From NCBI GenBank assembly GCA_910586095.1, contig CAJUHQ010000035.1, positions 1 through 28,372 on the forward strand: a stretch of DNA of 28,372 nucleotides, read 5' to 3'. The notes beneath the pieces are model-generated. The model searched no databases. It worked only from the letters and a program-made list of their open reading frames with translations, and was not told the DNA's origin. This DNA is from an uncultured Lachnospiraceae bacterium (GTDB taxonomy: Bacteria; Bacillota; Clostridia; Lachnospirales; Lachnospiraceae). The position numbers and the translations under genes were made by a program. Shown here piece by piece: positions 1 through 7,294 of the stretch (position 1 is the stretch's first letter; each line of letters begins with the position of its first letter).

Positions 1-615
1 TTGGAAGCAGGTGTAGATTGGAATAATGAGACAGGTGTTGCAGTAACAAATTACTTAATCGACTTAATCAACAATCCTAAATGTGCATTTGATGGTGAAG
101 TTCAGCCTTCAGAGTTGGCACCAGAGCATCGTCTTGGAGCATGGTTTGATGGTCTTTGGAACTACTCTCTGTATGAGGAAGCACTTGGAGAAGACCTTGG
201 TATGGCAATTCTTCCTACATTCAATCCTGACGGAAAAGATTATCAGCTTTTAAGCTTCTATTCTTCTAAGGCTATCGGTGTTAACGCTCAGTCTAAGAAT
301 CCAGCAGCAGCAGTTGCTTTTGCAGCATTCCTTGGCAATGAGCAGAATCAAATTTTGCGTTTTGAGAAGTCTGACCAGGTTCCTACCAATACAAAGGCTA
401 GTGAAAATGAAGCAGTGAAGTCTGACGCGAAGGCAGCAATTCTTGTAGAAGAGTCTAATAAGTCTAGCGTAATGCAGCCAGTTAGCTCTACATTTAGTGC
501 AAGATATTGGAGCAACGCAGGCGCGATTGCTACTGAAATTAGAAGTGGTGAGATTAATAAGGATAATGTAAAAGAAAAGCTGGATACCTTTGCGGCAGCA
601 ATGACACAGCAATAA
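1..615 (+). CDS. malE: Maltose-type ABC transporter solute-binding protein, C-terminal fragment
   Basis: This is the last 204 residues of an extracellular sugar-binding lipoprotein of the MalE type; the gene starts before the window, so the TTG at base 1 is not its start. The visible part carries the typical C-lobe pattern: a W-x-Y-ring stretch (AWFDGLWNYSL), a core strand ending in AILPTFNPDGK, then the SKNPAAAVAFAAFLGNEQNQ helix followed by a QVPTNTKA segment, all characteristic of family 1 solute-binding proteins. It would sit outside the membrane and deliver maltose, maltodextrin or a related oligosaccharide to the MalF/MalG pore encoded directly downstream. The substrate cannot be decided from the sequence. 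A strong hairpin at 662-684 separates it from malF, which is common where the binding protein is made in excess over the permeases. Confidence 0.85.
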   Translation: MEAGVDWNNETGVAVTNYLIDLINNPKCAFDGEVQPSELAPEHRLGAWFDGLWNYSLYEEALGEDLGMAILPTFNPDGKDYQLLSFYSSKAIGVNAQSKNPAAAVAFAAFLGNEQNQILRFEKSDQVPTNTKASENEAVKSDAKAAILVEESNKSSVMQPVSSTFSARYWSNAGAIATEIRSGEINKDNVKEKLDTFAAAMTQQ

Positions 616-661
616 CAGCACATACGTAATTTCCCGTGAATCTTTGATATATACTTACATG

Positions 662-689
662 CGGGGATGCCAATGGCATCCCCGTTTCT
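662..689 (+). terminator. Intra-operon hairpin between binding protein and malF
   Basis: A perfect 10-bp stem (CGGGGATGCC, loop AAT, GGCATCCCCG) is followed by a short TTTCT. It lies 47 bases after the binding-protein stop and just before the malF ribosome site. With such a weak U-tract it probably acts as a partial terminator or 3'-end stabiliser, lowering permease expression relative to the binding protein. That role is inferred from comparable importer operons. Confidence 0.6.
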
Positions 690-709
690 AAGAGAATAGG
701 AGGTTTTCG

Positions 710-2104
710 ATGAAACTCTTTAAAAAGAAAGAGGAGCTTATGTATGAGAGACCAAGGGATGCCAGCATTTCACAGGTCTTTAAGGAAAGTGATACCAATA
801 CTAAGATCTCGTATGTGGTATTTGGTTTTGGCAATATTGTCAATAAACAGGTAGTCAGAGGATTAATTTTCCTGGCATTAGAAGTTCTTTATTTTATTTA
901 CTTATTTACTTTTGGAATTCAATCGCTTGGCAACTTCATAACACTAGGTACAGTGGAACAGGGCCAGGTTTACAACGAAGCATTAGGAATTTATGAATAT
1001 ACTACGGGTGATGATTCGATGCTATGTCTGTTGTATGGCGTAATCACACTTGTATTGACAGCGGGCATTATATTTATTGCTTTTATGTCTGCAAAGAGTG
1101 CTTTTTGTACTCAGAAACGCAAGGAAAAAGGGCAGCCTATTCCTACTTTTAGAGATGATATCCGATCACTAAAGGAAGAAAATCTACATGCACTTTTGAT
1201 GTCACTTCCTATTGTTGGTATCCTTTGCTTTACGATTGTACCATTGGTTTTCATGATTTTGATCGCATTTACCAACTACGATCATGAGCATCAGCCACCT
1301 GGAAATCTATTTTCTTGGGTAGGATTAAGCAATTTTGGCGCTATGTTTTCACAGGGTGGCAAACTTGCAGGAACCTTCTGGCCTGTTCTTGGTTGGACTT
1401 TAATCTGGGCAGTTTCAGCTACTGCTAGCTGTTATATTTTAGGGTTGTTATTAGCGCTGTTGATTAACCGCAAGGGCACTAAGGGCAAAGGTTTTTGGAG
1501 ATTTATGTTTGTGCTTTCAGTAGCAGTACCACAATTTGTTACGTTGCTGACTATGAGAACAATCTTTAATGCCAACGGTCCAGTAAATGTTATTTTGCGT
1601 ACTTTAGGTATTATCGGAGCAACCGATTCTATTCCATTTTTCACCAATGAATTGTATGCAAAAATTACAATTATTTTGATTAACATTTGGATTGGTGTAC
1701 CTTATACTATGTTGTCTACAACAGGTATTTTGCAGAATATTCCAGCAGATTTGTATGAAGCTGCTAAAATTGACGGAGCGAGTGCACCTATAATTTTCTG
1801 GAAGATTACACTTCCATATATGGTATTTGTAATGACACCCAATATCATTACATCCTTTACAGGAAATATTAATAGTTTCAACGTAATTTTCCTATTGTCA
1901 GGTGGTGGTCCCGATTCTCTAGAGTACTACTACGCAGGCAAGACAGACTTGCTGGTTACCTGGCTATATAAATTGACGATTACCCAAAAGGACTACAACC
2001 TGGGCGCTGTAATCGGTATTCTAGTATTTGTCATTCTTTCAACTCTGTCACTGATAACCTACCGTCGTACGGGGTCTTATAAAGATGAGGGGGCGTTCCA
2101 ATAA
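710..2104 (+). CDS. malF: Sugar ABC transporter permease, MalF type
   Basis: This 464-residue inner-membrane permease forms half of the channel of a maltose-type importer. The start is ATG 710, preceded by AGGAGG with six bases between. Two N-terminal membrane segments (roughly residues 50-70 and 100-125) flank a short external loop. A further hydrophobic set begins near residue 160 (LPIVGILCFTIVPLVFMILI) and runs to the end. The cytoplasmic EAA loop that docks on the ATPase is clear at about residues 350-365 (EAAKIDGASAPIIFWKITLP). A stretch near residues 395-405 (NVIFLLSGGGP) is typical of MalF-like permeases. It is shorter than the 514-residue E. coli protein because the large external loop is absent, as is usual in Firmicutes. 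Its stop codon shares one base with the malG start. No ATPase gene is present in the window; such importers often use a shared MsmX-like ATPase. Confidence 0.9.
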   Translation: MKLFKKKEELMYERPRDASISQVFKESDTNTKISYVVFGFGNIVNKQVVRGLIFLALEVLYFIYLFTFGIQSLGNFITLGTVEQGQVYNEALGIYEYTTGDDSMLCLLYGVITLVLTAGIIFIAFMSAKSAFCTQKRKEKGQPIPTFRDDIRSLKEENLHALLMSLPIVGILCFTIVPLVFMILIAFTNYDHEHQPPGNLFSWVGLSNFGAMFSQGGKLAGTFWPVLGWTLIWAVSATASCYILGLLLALLINRKGTKGKGFWRFMFVLSVAVPQFVTLLTMRTIFNANGPVNVILRTLGIIGATDSIPFFTNELYAKITIILINIWIGVPYTMLSTTGILQNIPADLYEAAKIDGASAPIIFWKITLPYMVFVMTPNIITSFTGNINSFNVIFLLSGGGPDSLEYYYAGKTDLLVTWLYKLTITQKDYNLGAVIGILVFVILSTLSLITYRRTGSYKDEGAFQ

Positions 2105-2955
2105 TGAAGACAAAGAGATTTATTACCAACACTGCATGTCATATTCTGTTAGCTGTTCTCAGTGTCATTTGGGTATTGCCTATACTTTTTGTTGTGCTGA
2201 CCTCATTCCGTAAGGAAAGTGGGTCCTATAAGACATACATATGGCCGAAGGCTTTTACTTTAGATAACTACAAGAATTTGATAACAGGGCATAGTAATAT
2301 CGACTTTACTAGATGGTTTTTTAACACATTGATTATTGCACTTTTTAGTACATTGATTTCAGCATTCTTTGTGCTATGTGTATCTTATTGTATGAGTCGA
2401 TTACGCTTCAAGATGCGCAAGACATTTATGAATATTGCCTTGGTTATGGGTATGTTCCCAGGCTTTATGTCCATGATTGCAGTTTACTACATTTTGAAGG
2501 GACTTGGCATGTTAGAGACAGGCCAATTAAAACAAGTCGCTTTGGTGCTAGTCTACTCTGGAGGAGCAGGACTTGGTTTTTATATGGCAAAAGGCTTTTT
2601 TGACACGATTTCTAAGTCTATTGATGAAGCTGCTTATATTGATGGTGCCTCAAAGTGGGATACATTTATTCACATTACAATTCCACTTTCCAAACCAATT
2701 ATCACATATACATTGTTGACATCCTTTATGGGACCTTGGGTAGATTATATCTTTGCAAAGGTTATTATGGGAAATGATACAAAGTACTATACAATTGCGA
2801 TTGGGTTATGGACCATGTTAGAGCAGGAGTATGTGGAATATTACTATACTCAGTTCTATGCGGGCTGCGTATTGATCTCTATTCCAATATCAATTATCTT
2901 CCTATTATCACAGAGCTGTTACGTAGAAGGCGTTTCAGGAGCTGTAAAAGGGTAA
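2104..2955 (+). CDS. malG: Sugar ABC transporter permease, MalG type
   Basis: This 283-residue partner permease pairs with MalF in the cytoplasmic membrane. The start ATG shares its A with the malF stop (TAATG), so translation is coupled. About six hydrophobic segments are visible, beginning with a segment at residues 12-33 (ILLAVLSVIWVLPILFVVLT). The EAA loop at residues 175-190 (EAAYIDGASKWDTFIHITIP) is the site that contacts the ATPase. The C-terminus (SCYVEGVSGAVKG) matches the end typical of MalG, where the tail reaches towards the bound sugar in the E. coli structure. It is the last gene of the operon, and a strong terminator follows 15 bases downstream. Confidence 0.92.
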   Translation: MKTKRFITNTACHILLAVLSVIWVLPILFVVLTSFRKESGSYKTYIWPKAFTLDNYKNLITGHSNIDFTRWFFNTLIIALFSTLISAFFVLCVSYCMSRLRFKMRKTFMNIALVMGMFPGFMSMIAVYYILKGLGMLETGQLKQVALVLVYSGGAGLGFYMAKGFFDTISKSIDEAAYIDGASKWDTFIHITIPLSKPIITYTLLTSFMGPWVDYIFAKVIMGNDTKYYTIAIGLWTMLEQEYVEYYYTQFYAGCVLISIPISIIFLLSQSCYVEGVSGAVKG

Positions 2956-2969
2956 AATATACTACAAAA

Positions 2970-3005
2970 ATCGGCGACCAGCTTTATTATGGTCGTCGAT
3001 TTTTA
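2970..3005 (+). terminator. Rho-independent terminator of the sugar importer operon
   Basis: ATCGGCGACCA, a 9-base loop and TGGTCGTCGAT form an 11-bp stem with one G-T wobble, followed by a run of T. It lies just after malG and ends the operon. Confidence 0.9.
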
Positions 3006-3051
3006 TGTGCAGATTCATACAAAAAATCAGCTATATTTTACGAATTGCACG

Positions 3052-3080
3052 TTGACGCTCGGAATGGCCCATGATAAAAT
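3052..3080 (+). promoter_or_regulatory. Sigma-A-type promoter for the pyrophosphatase-like gene
   Basis: TTGACG (3052-3057) and TAAAAT (3075-3080) are separated by exactly 17 bases, about 30 bases upstream of the ATG at 3115. It lies just after the importer terminator, so the small gene was built as an independent unit. Confidence 0.65.
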
Positions 3081-3114
3081 TAAGGCGATAAAGTAAGACG
3101 AATAGGGGTAATAA

Positions 3115-3461
3115 ATGGATAGTTACAATAGTGATTTTTGGAAGGCAATAGATGAATTGGTAAATAATTCTGAAATTATTATAGATAGACCAAAAGGGAT
3201 GACACATCCTAAATATTCGGATTTTGTGTATCAAGTTGATTATGGATATTTGAAAAACACATCCTCTATGGATGGAGCAGGAATTGATGTATATGTGGGA
3301 AGTGGAGAAAAAAGATTGATGCGATTATATGCATTGTGGACTTAATGAAGAAGGATTCTGAGATAAAAATATTAATTGGATGTACTGAGCATGAAAAAAA
3401 TATTATATATAAAATACATAACGAAACACAGTTTATGAAAGGGATTTTAATTCGCCGATAA
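3115..3461 (+). pseudogene. Small inorganic-pyrophosphatase-like protein, broken by a frameshift
   Basis: The first frame (ATG 3115, ribosome site AGGGG) gives 76 residues containing FWKAIDELVNNSEIIIDRPKG, then HPKYSDFVYQVDYGYL and DGAGIDVYVG. This matches the start of a short Clostridia protein family usually named inorganic pyrophosphatase. The frame breaks after the A run at 3308-3313 and stops at 3345. Moving to the -1 frame from 3315 restores the rest of the family (DAIICIVDLMKKDSEIKILI, then GCTEHEKNIIYKIHNETQFM and KGILIRR) up to a stop at 3459-3461. One missing A in the run, six instead of seven, explains it. Repaired length would be about 115 residues. It is either a genuine mutation or a homopolymer error in the assembly. 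The pyrophosphatase activity of this short family is an annotation by similarity. Confidence 0.75.
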
Positions 3462-3516
3462 ATTAAGATGCATTGGTTTTGTTATGAATAGATTGATCGT
3501 AAAAGAGGACATTCCT

Positions 3517-3590
3517 GTGAAAAATAGATTTTTCACCTGCAAATTTGTGCTTGTGTATTGTGAACGAAGTTCACATTGAATTCGCAGGTG
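3517..3590 (+). repeat. Overlapping hairpins in the leader of the next gene
   Basis: Three inverted repeats are packed here: GTGAAAAAT/ATTTTTCAC (3517-3536), CACCTGC (3534-3540) with GCAGGTG (3584-3590), and inside that TGTGAAC-gaa-GTTCACA (3559-3575). The first two share bases 3534-3536, so they compete at the edge. They end about ten bases before the ribosome site of the gene at 3609. Whether this is a regulatory leader or a small mobile palindrome is undecided. Confidence 0.45.
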
Positions 3591-3608
3591 CATCAAGAAT
3601 GGAGAATT

Positions 3609-4565
3609 ATGATATCAGAAGTATTAGACAATATTCGTTTGCGCATTGAAGCGATGGGGATAAATTTTCAATTTATAGGAACTATTAAAACAAGCATGAA
3701 TGGAGTAGAACGAGAAACATGGCTGTTAGAATATGAAGATTCCCAGTTTGTTTTTGTGGCTGGTCAGAAAAATGTTACTTTGGGGTGGGATGTTGGTAGG
3801 TGTTCTTTGGGAAATGGAGTATTGGAAGGGTTACAGGAAGAGTTTACTTTAGGCCAAGATCATTATCAGGATGAAATTGAGAATATGAAGAGCGATTATC
3901 AGAAAGAAATCCTAAAAGCGGACGCGGATGGAGACTTCACTAGGGCAGACGAATTGCGCTCAGAGTTAGCAGAAGAATTGGAAAGTCTTGAGAAGGAGAT
4001 GAATGAAGGCGGCTATTCCAATTGGGAGGATTTTATGAAGAAATGGAATGGGCATTTGTCTCAATGTTTATCACCACTTCGTACTGTCGATATCGGTGAT
4101 ATGATTGTCGAGGTGGATAATCGCTATATAGAGGAGTCTGCACCTTCCTTGAAACAGGCTGTCTGTTCGTTGAAAGAAGGTCCCTTTACGCTGACGACAG
4201 AAGATGAGTGGGAATATCTTTGCAATGGCGGTATGCGCACGTTGTTTCGCTGGGGTGATACATTAAGTGATGTGATGACAGAAATTTATAATGTAGGCGC
4301 TGTCAGCAAAGTTGAGGAAAAACCAATATTGGAAAAACCTAATATGTTTGGATTATTTATTGCATATAATTCTTATAAATGTGAAATTATTGATAATACA
4401 TTGTATACAAAGGGTGGTGATGGAGGGTGTTCTCTTTGTGGTGGCGATGGAGGTATATATGTCCTTCCTTGTTACACAGCCTTTTATCGCAATCCAATTG
4501 ATGAAAACAATCCTAAATTATCGAAAAATTATTTTTGTTATCGGCGGATTATTCGATTGCCATAA
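3609..4565 (+). CDS. Formylglycine-generating-enzyme-fold (SUMF1-like) protein of unknown role
   Basis: The function is not recognised. The frame is open from a TTG at 3576, but ATG 3609 with GGAG four bases before it is a better start, giving 318 residues. The C-terminal 130 residues look like a FGE-sulfatase/SUMF1 domain: LTTEDEWEYLCNGGM followed by FRWGD corresponds to the family's LPTEAEWEYAARGG..WGD. Further on come NMFGLF, a glycine-rich GGDGG pair and a terminal YRRIIRLP resembling the family's GFR ending. The usual GNVWEW motif is degenerate (AYNSYKCEI), so a catalytic oxygenase role is doubtful and a binding role is possible. The middle (KADADGDFTRADELRSELAE) is a charged helical hairpin resembling a UVR motif. 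No signal peptide is seen, so it is probably cytoplasmic. It stands alone between two gene-poor stretches. Confidence 0.6.
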   Translation: MISEVLDNIRLRIEAMGINFQFIGTIKTSMNGVERETWLLEYEDSQFVFVAGQKNVTLGWDVGRCSLGNGVLEGLQEEFTLGQDHYQDEIENMKSDYQKEILKADADGDFTRADELRSELAEELESLEKEMNEGGYSNWEDFMKKWNGHLSQCLSPLRTVDIGDMIVEVDNRYIEESAPSLKQAVCSLKEGPFTLTTEDEWEYLCNGGMRTLFRWGDTLSDVMTEIYNVGAVSKVEEKPILEKPNMFGLFIAYNSYKCEIIDNTLYTKGGDGGCSLCGGDGGIYVLPCYTAFYRNPIDENNPKLSKNYFCYRRIIRLP

Positions 4566-5167
4566 TAAGTTTTAGTTTATGGGGATTAAGTCCATATGAC
4601 TTTTACAATTATAGATAAACTATGTAGGTTGGTATGTACTTTTTGTCAATTATGAGGGATAGAACATAGCTCCTCTTTGTATAACCATCATTTGTGTATC
4701 AATTGCAGGCTAGGTGCAAAGTTATGACTATGTTGAAACAGGAGAGCAGTTAGTTCTCCTGTTTGTGTACTTGTATATATCTATACAAATAGTTATTATA
4801 TGAATCTTATTCCTGTGACAAGTATACACACGGATATGTATTTCGTGCATATGTTAGCATGTGAGGATTTTGGCTTTTTCATTTGGTATTTTATGTGAAT
4901 AATCTATTGATTTTTGGTTGAACTGTCAAAAGTTTTGAAAGGTCATTATCAGGGAATGTCATAGACTATGAGAGAATTATAGTTATAAAAATGGGCATGT
5001 AAACAACTATTGTATGTGAATTGCAATCAGAAATTAGAAAAGTATTTGATTCTATTCTTGTATAATTGGACAAATTATATTATAGTTATGTATGGGAAAT
5101 CAAAAATTATGTCATTTTATGGGGGATTATTGATAAGCCTGTTGAGGTAGGCAGATAGGAGTTGGAA
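4566..5167. other. Gene-free AT-rich stretch
   Basis: No convincing reading frame occurs in these roughly 600 bases. It holds one clear inverted repeat (4736-4764) and, close to the next gene, a small GCCT/AGGC hairpin just before the ribosome site. TATAAT-like sequences occur near 5061, but no well-spaced -35 accompanies them, so the promoter of the next gene is uncertain. Confidence 0.6.
4736..4764 (+). terminator. Inverted repeat, weak terminator candidate
   Basis: AAACAGGAGA and TCTCCTGTTT form a perfect 10-bp stem around a 9-base loop. The flanking T-tract is short (GTTTGTG), so termination would be weak. It lies 170 bases after the SUMF1-like gene and could end its transcript. Confidence 0.45.
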
Positions 5168-5797
5168 ATGAAACTCTATATTATACGTCATGGGGAGACG
5201 GACTGGAATGTAAAAAGACGATTCCAAGGAAGATCGGATATACCATTAAATGAAGAAGGGCGAAGACTTGCTAGGATAACATCAGAGGCGTTGCAGGATG
5301 TACCGTTTACAAGAATTTATACAAGTCCATTAAAGCGGGCATATGAGACAGCAATGATTATTAAAGGAAACCGCAATATTCCTATTATAGAGGAGCCACA
5401 GATTATAGAGATTGGTTTTGGGGAGTATGAGGGGCTTTGTTGTGGCAAGGACAACTACAATATTCCAGATCCCGAATTTATGAATTTTTTTGAGAAACCA
5501 GAGGCTTATAAGCCACCAAAAGGTGCAGAGTCTATAGAAGAGTTAAAACAAAGAACGGCTGATTTTTTAGATAAAATTGTGCATAATAAGGCTATGGAAA
5601 ATGATACAATAGTAATATCGACACATGGCGCGGCGCTTAGAGGTCTTTTGTCTGCTATTAGTTCTACCAGAACAGAGGACTTTTGGAAAGGTGGCGTGCA
5701 TAAAAATTGTGCAGTTACGATTGTAGAGGTAAAAAATGGAAATAGTGTAATTCTCGAAGAGGGAAAAGTTTATTATGAAAGTCTTCGACTTTCATAA
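5168..5797 (+). CDS. Histidine phosphatase (phosphoglycerate-mutase-like) family protein
   Basis: This 209-residue cytosolic enzyme removes phosphate from a small molecule through a phospho-histidine intermediate. ATG 5168 is chosen over the in-frame TTG 5162 because AGGAG ends six bases before it. The catalytic RHGE motif is at residues 7-10 (IIRHGETDWN), followed by QGRSDIPLNEEG and YTSPLKRAYETA, which carry the phosphate-binding arginines. The second histidine is H153 (ISTHGAALRG). All core residues are present, so it should be active. The substrate is not evident; relatives act on phosphoglycerate, alpha-ribazole phosphate or sugar phosphates. The last seven residues (YESLRLS) and the stop are encoded by the first copy of the hairpin repeat that fills the space downstream, so the natural C-terminus has been replaced or extended by the repeat. 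Confidence 0.88.
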   Translation: MKLYIIRHGETDWNVKRRFQGRSDIPLNEEGRRLARITSEALQDVPFTRIYTSPLKRAYETAMIIKGNRNIPIIEEPQIIEIGFGEYEGLCCGKDNYNIPDPEFMNFFEKPEAYKPPKGAESIEELKQRTADFLDKIVHNKAMENDTIVISTHGAALRGLLSAISSTRTEDFWKGGVHKNCAVTIVEVKNGNSVILEEGKVYYESLRLS

Positions 5798-5861
5798 TAT
5801 GGATGGCCATGCGGCCTGAAATGATATACGATATTTCAGGAATTGCATGATGTGAATTTAC
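5774..5861 (+). repeat. Hairpin repeat, copy 1
   Basis: The 88-base unit starts with TATGAAAGTC, loop TTC, GACTTTCATA. It continues with ATGGATGGCCATGCGGCCTG and a second hairpin, CCTGAAAT with ATTTCAGG. The first 24 bases overlap the end of the phosphatase gene and encode its last residues and stop. Confidence 0.85.
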
Positions 5862-5949
5862 TATGAAAGTCTTCGACTTTCATAGCATGGATGGCCATGC
5901 GGCCTGAAATGATATACGATATTTCAGGAATTGCATGATGTGAATTTAC
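5862..5949 (+). repeat. Hairpin repeat, copy 2
   Basis: This is a nearly exact direct repeat of copy 1 at a period of 88 bases. The only difference I see is at the foot of the first hairpin (TAGCATGG against TAATATGG). The near identity suggests recent tandem duplication. Confidence 0.85.
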
Positions 5950-6020
5950 TATGAAAACTAAAGTTTATGTATAGTGATATGCGGCTTGATAAATAACAGG
6001 CTGTGCATAATGAAGATATA
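5950..6020 (+). repeat. Hairpin repeat, decayed copy 3
   Basis: It begins TATGAAAACTAAAGTTTATG, which keeps AAACT/AGTTT pairing, then GATATGCGGCTTGAT in place of GGCCATGCGGCCTG. It is shorter and more diverged than copies 1 and 2. Confidence 0.6.
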
Positions 6021-6108
6021 AATGAAAGTCATTGATTTTCTATTGTAGTGATGGCCATGCAGCCTGACAAATGGAAGGAAGGCTTCGCATGATGAGAGTA
6101 TACTAGTA
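6021..6108 (+). repeat. Hairpin repeat, diverged copy 4
   Basis: It begins ATGAAAGTC, loop ATT, GATTTTC, so the stem survives with one G-T wobble, then GTGATGGCCATGCAGCCTG. The next gene starts 16 bases after it. Confidence 0.65.
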
Positions 6109-6123
6109 ACGAAAGAAGGCGTC

Positions 6124-6429
6124 ATGGTTTTGGAGAATGAATATAGTAAAGTAAAAGTAAATAATGAGATAGATTTTTGTTCGGTAACGGATTCAGATAT
6201 AAAAGCAGCTATTGAAAAAGGTTTTATGAAGGCACGAGTTTCGTATTTCCTTAGATGGGAGAAACCAGGTTTTTTTTCAAGAATCTTTGGTGGTGGAAAG
6301 ACGCGGATTGTATTTTGTATCAACTCGGCACAGTTAGAAATAGCGGATGATGTTTTAAAGGAACTTGAAGATTATGGAAGTGGTATCAAGATGCTACGAA
6401 TTAAGTCCAATAATAAAATAGGATTTTGA
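6124..6429 (+). CDS. Unrecognised 101-residue protein
   Basis: I do not recognise this family. ATG 6124 is preceded by GAAGG at a usable distance. The protein is charged and has no signal peptide or membrane segment. A central RWEKPGFFSRIFGGGKTRIV stretch looks like a surface loop between strands, and the C-terminal part (QLEIADDVLKELEDYGSGIK) looks like a helix, so a small alpha/beta cytosolic fold is plausible. It is transcribed in the same direction as the Nudix gene, which starts 33 bases after its stop, so the two may be co-transcribed. The hairpin repeats end just upstream, leaving little room for a promoter between them and the start. Confidence 0.55.
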   Translation: MVLENEYSKVKVNNEIDFCSVTDSDIKAAIEKGFMKARVSYFLRWEKPGFFSRIFGGGKTRIVFCINSAQLEIADDVLKELEDYGSGIKMLRIKSNNKIGF

Positions 6430-6462
6430 GACAATATCTATTGTGGCAGAACGGGAGTTGAC

Positions 6463-7023
6463 ATGAAATTTAAAGGAATAGAAAAAAGAGAAGAAGGTAA
6501 GTTTATCACACGCTATGATATCGCGTATGAGACAGTGGATCAAAAAGAAAAGATTTATGAGATTATAAGTCGCAATAGAGAACTAGATTCATTAGAGGCA
6601 CTCAATGGCAAAAAGCCAGATTCTGTTGTGATTATTGCAGTAGATGAAAGTGGTGAGCGAATTCTTATCAATAAAGAGTTTCGCATGGCTGTAGGCGATT
6701 GGGTGTACAATTTTCCGGCAGGGCTGATCGATGAAGGAGAAGAGCCTTGTGAAAGTGCTAAGCGTGAGTTATGGGAAGAAACAGGATTAGAACTATATGA
6801 AATTGATGATTTCATAGGAGAGAGTTATAGCGCAGTAGGTTTTAGCAATGAGATTAATGTGTGTGTAGTAGGAAAGGCGCGGGGAACATTTTGTCCAAGT
6901 ACTTCTACAGTAGAGGAGATCGAGCCTAAATGGTATACAAAGGAGGAGATCAGGAAACTGTTAAAGACAAGTAGATTTGCAGCAAGAACACAAGCATATT
7001 GTTATCTGTGGAGTAAGGTGTAA
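6463..7023 (+). CDS. Nudix hydrolase, ADP-ribose pyrophosphatase type
   Basis: This 186-residue cytosolic enzyme should hydrolyse a nucleoside diphosphate linked to another group, most likely ADP-ribose. The Nudix box is complete: G87, E93, R101-E102, L103, E105-E106, G108 and L109 fit GX5EX7REUXEEXGU exactly. It is preceded by NFPAG, the strand that marks the ADP-ribose-type subgroup. The region before it (VVIIAVDESGERILINKEFR) is the usual beta-sheet entry. Start ATG 6463 has GGGAG five bases upstream. It follows the unrecognised 101-residue gene on the same strand and faces the DUF975 gene, with a palindromic terminator between. Exact substrate specificity within the family cannot be read from the sequence. 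Confidence 0.88.
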   Translation: MKFKGIEKREEGKFITRYDIAYETVDQKEKIYEIISRNRELDSLEALNGKKPDSVVIIAVDESGERILINKEFRMAVGDWVYNFPAGLIDEGEEPCESAKRELWEETGLELYEIDDFIGESYSAVGFSNEINVCVVGKARGTFCPSTSTVEEIEPKWYTKEEIRKLLKTSRFAARTQAYCYLWSKV

Positions 7024-7147
7024 AGAGATTGTACATAACTTATTGTTTGCATTTAAGGTTGCAAATGAATTGAACGCGAACAATATATGCTCCAATAGTT
7101 GTATACTAAGCATTTAGAAGTGTTTTTTGTGTTGGTTGGTATAAAAA

Positions 7148-7242
7148 GGCTGTTGCAAAATGGTGTATGCACACAATATATGGTATGAATGTTTGAAAGA
7201 TCTTAACCATATATTGTGGAATTACCGAGTTTTGCAACAGCC
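7148..7242. terminator. Nested palindrome acting as two-way terminator or MITE-like remnant
   Basis: The outer arms GGCTGTTGCAAAA (7148-7160) and TTTTGCAACAGCC (7230-7242) enclose inner arms CACAATATATGGT (7172-7184) and ACCATATATTGTG (7206-7218), all perfect. It sits between convergent genes. On the minus strand the hairpin is followed by TTTTT, on the plus strand by CCTTTTG, so it can stop both transcripts. The terminal sequence GGCTGTTGCAAAA resembles insertion-sequence ends, but no target duplication is visible. Confidence 0.7.
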
Positions 7243-7294
7243 CCTTTTGTCACAAACAATATTGTTTGAAATGTTGTTAATGCTTTTTTGCTAC

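Noticed and set aside
250..623. Minus-strand open frames opposite the solute-binding protein
   Set aside because: Leucine/cysteine/serine-rich translations antisense to a clear binding-protein sequence; no start signals.
3305..3320. Programmed -1 frameshift at the AAAAAAG sequence of the pyrophosphatase-like gene
   Set aside because: The A run looks like a slippery site, but in the zero frame the codons are GAA AAA AGA. The A-site tRNA for AGA would not re-pair well with AAG after a -1 slip. No downstream stimulatory hairpin was found and such small enzymes are not known to need frameshifting. A single missing A is simpler.
5774..6108. CRISPR array
   Set aside because: The units repeat at 88 bases over their whole length and have no unique spacers between short repeats. 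No cas genes are present.
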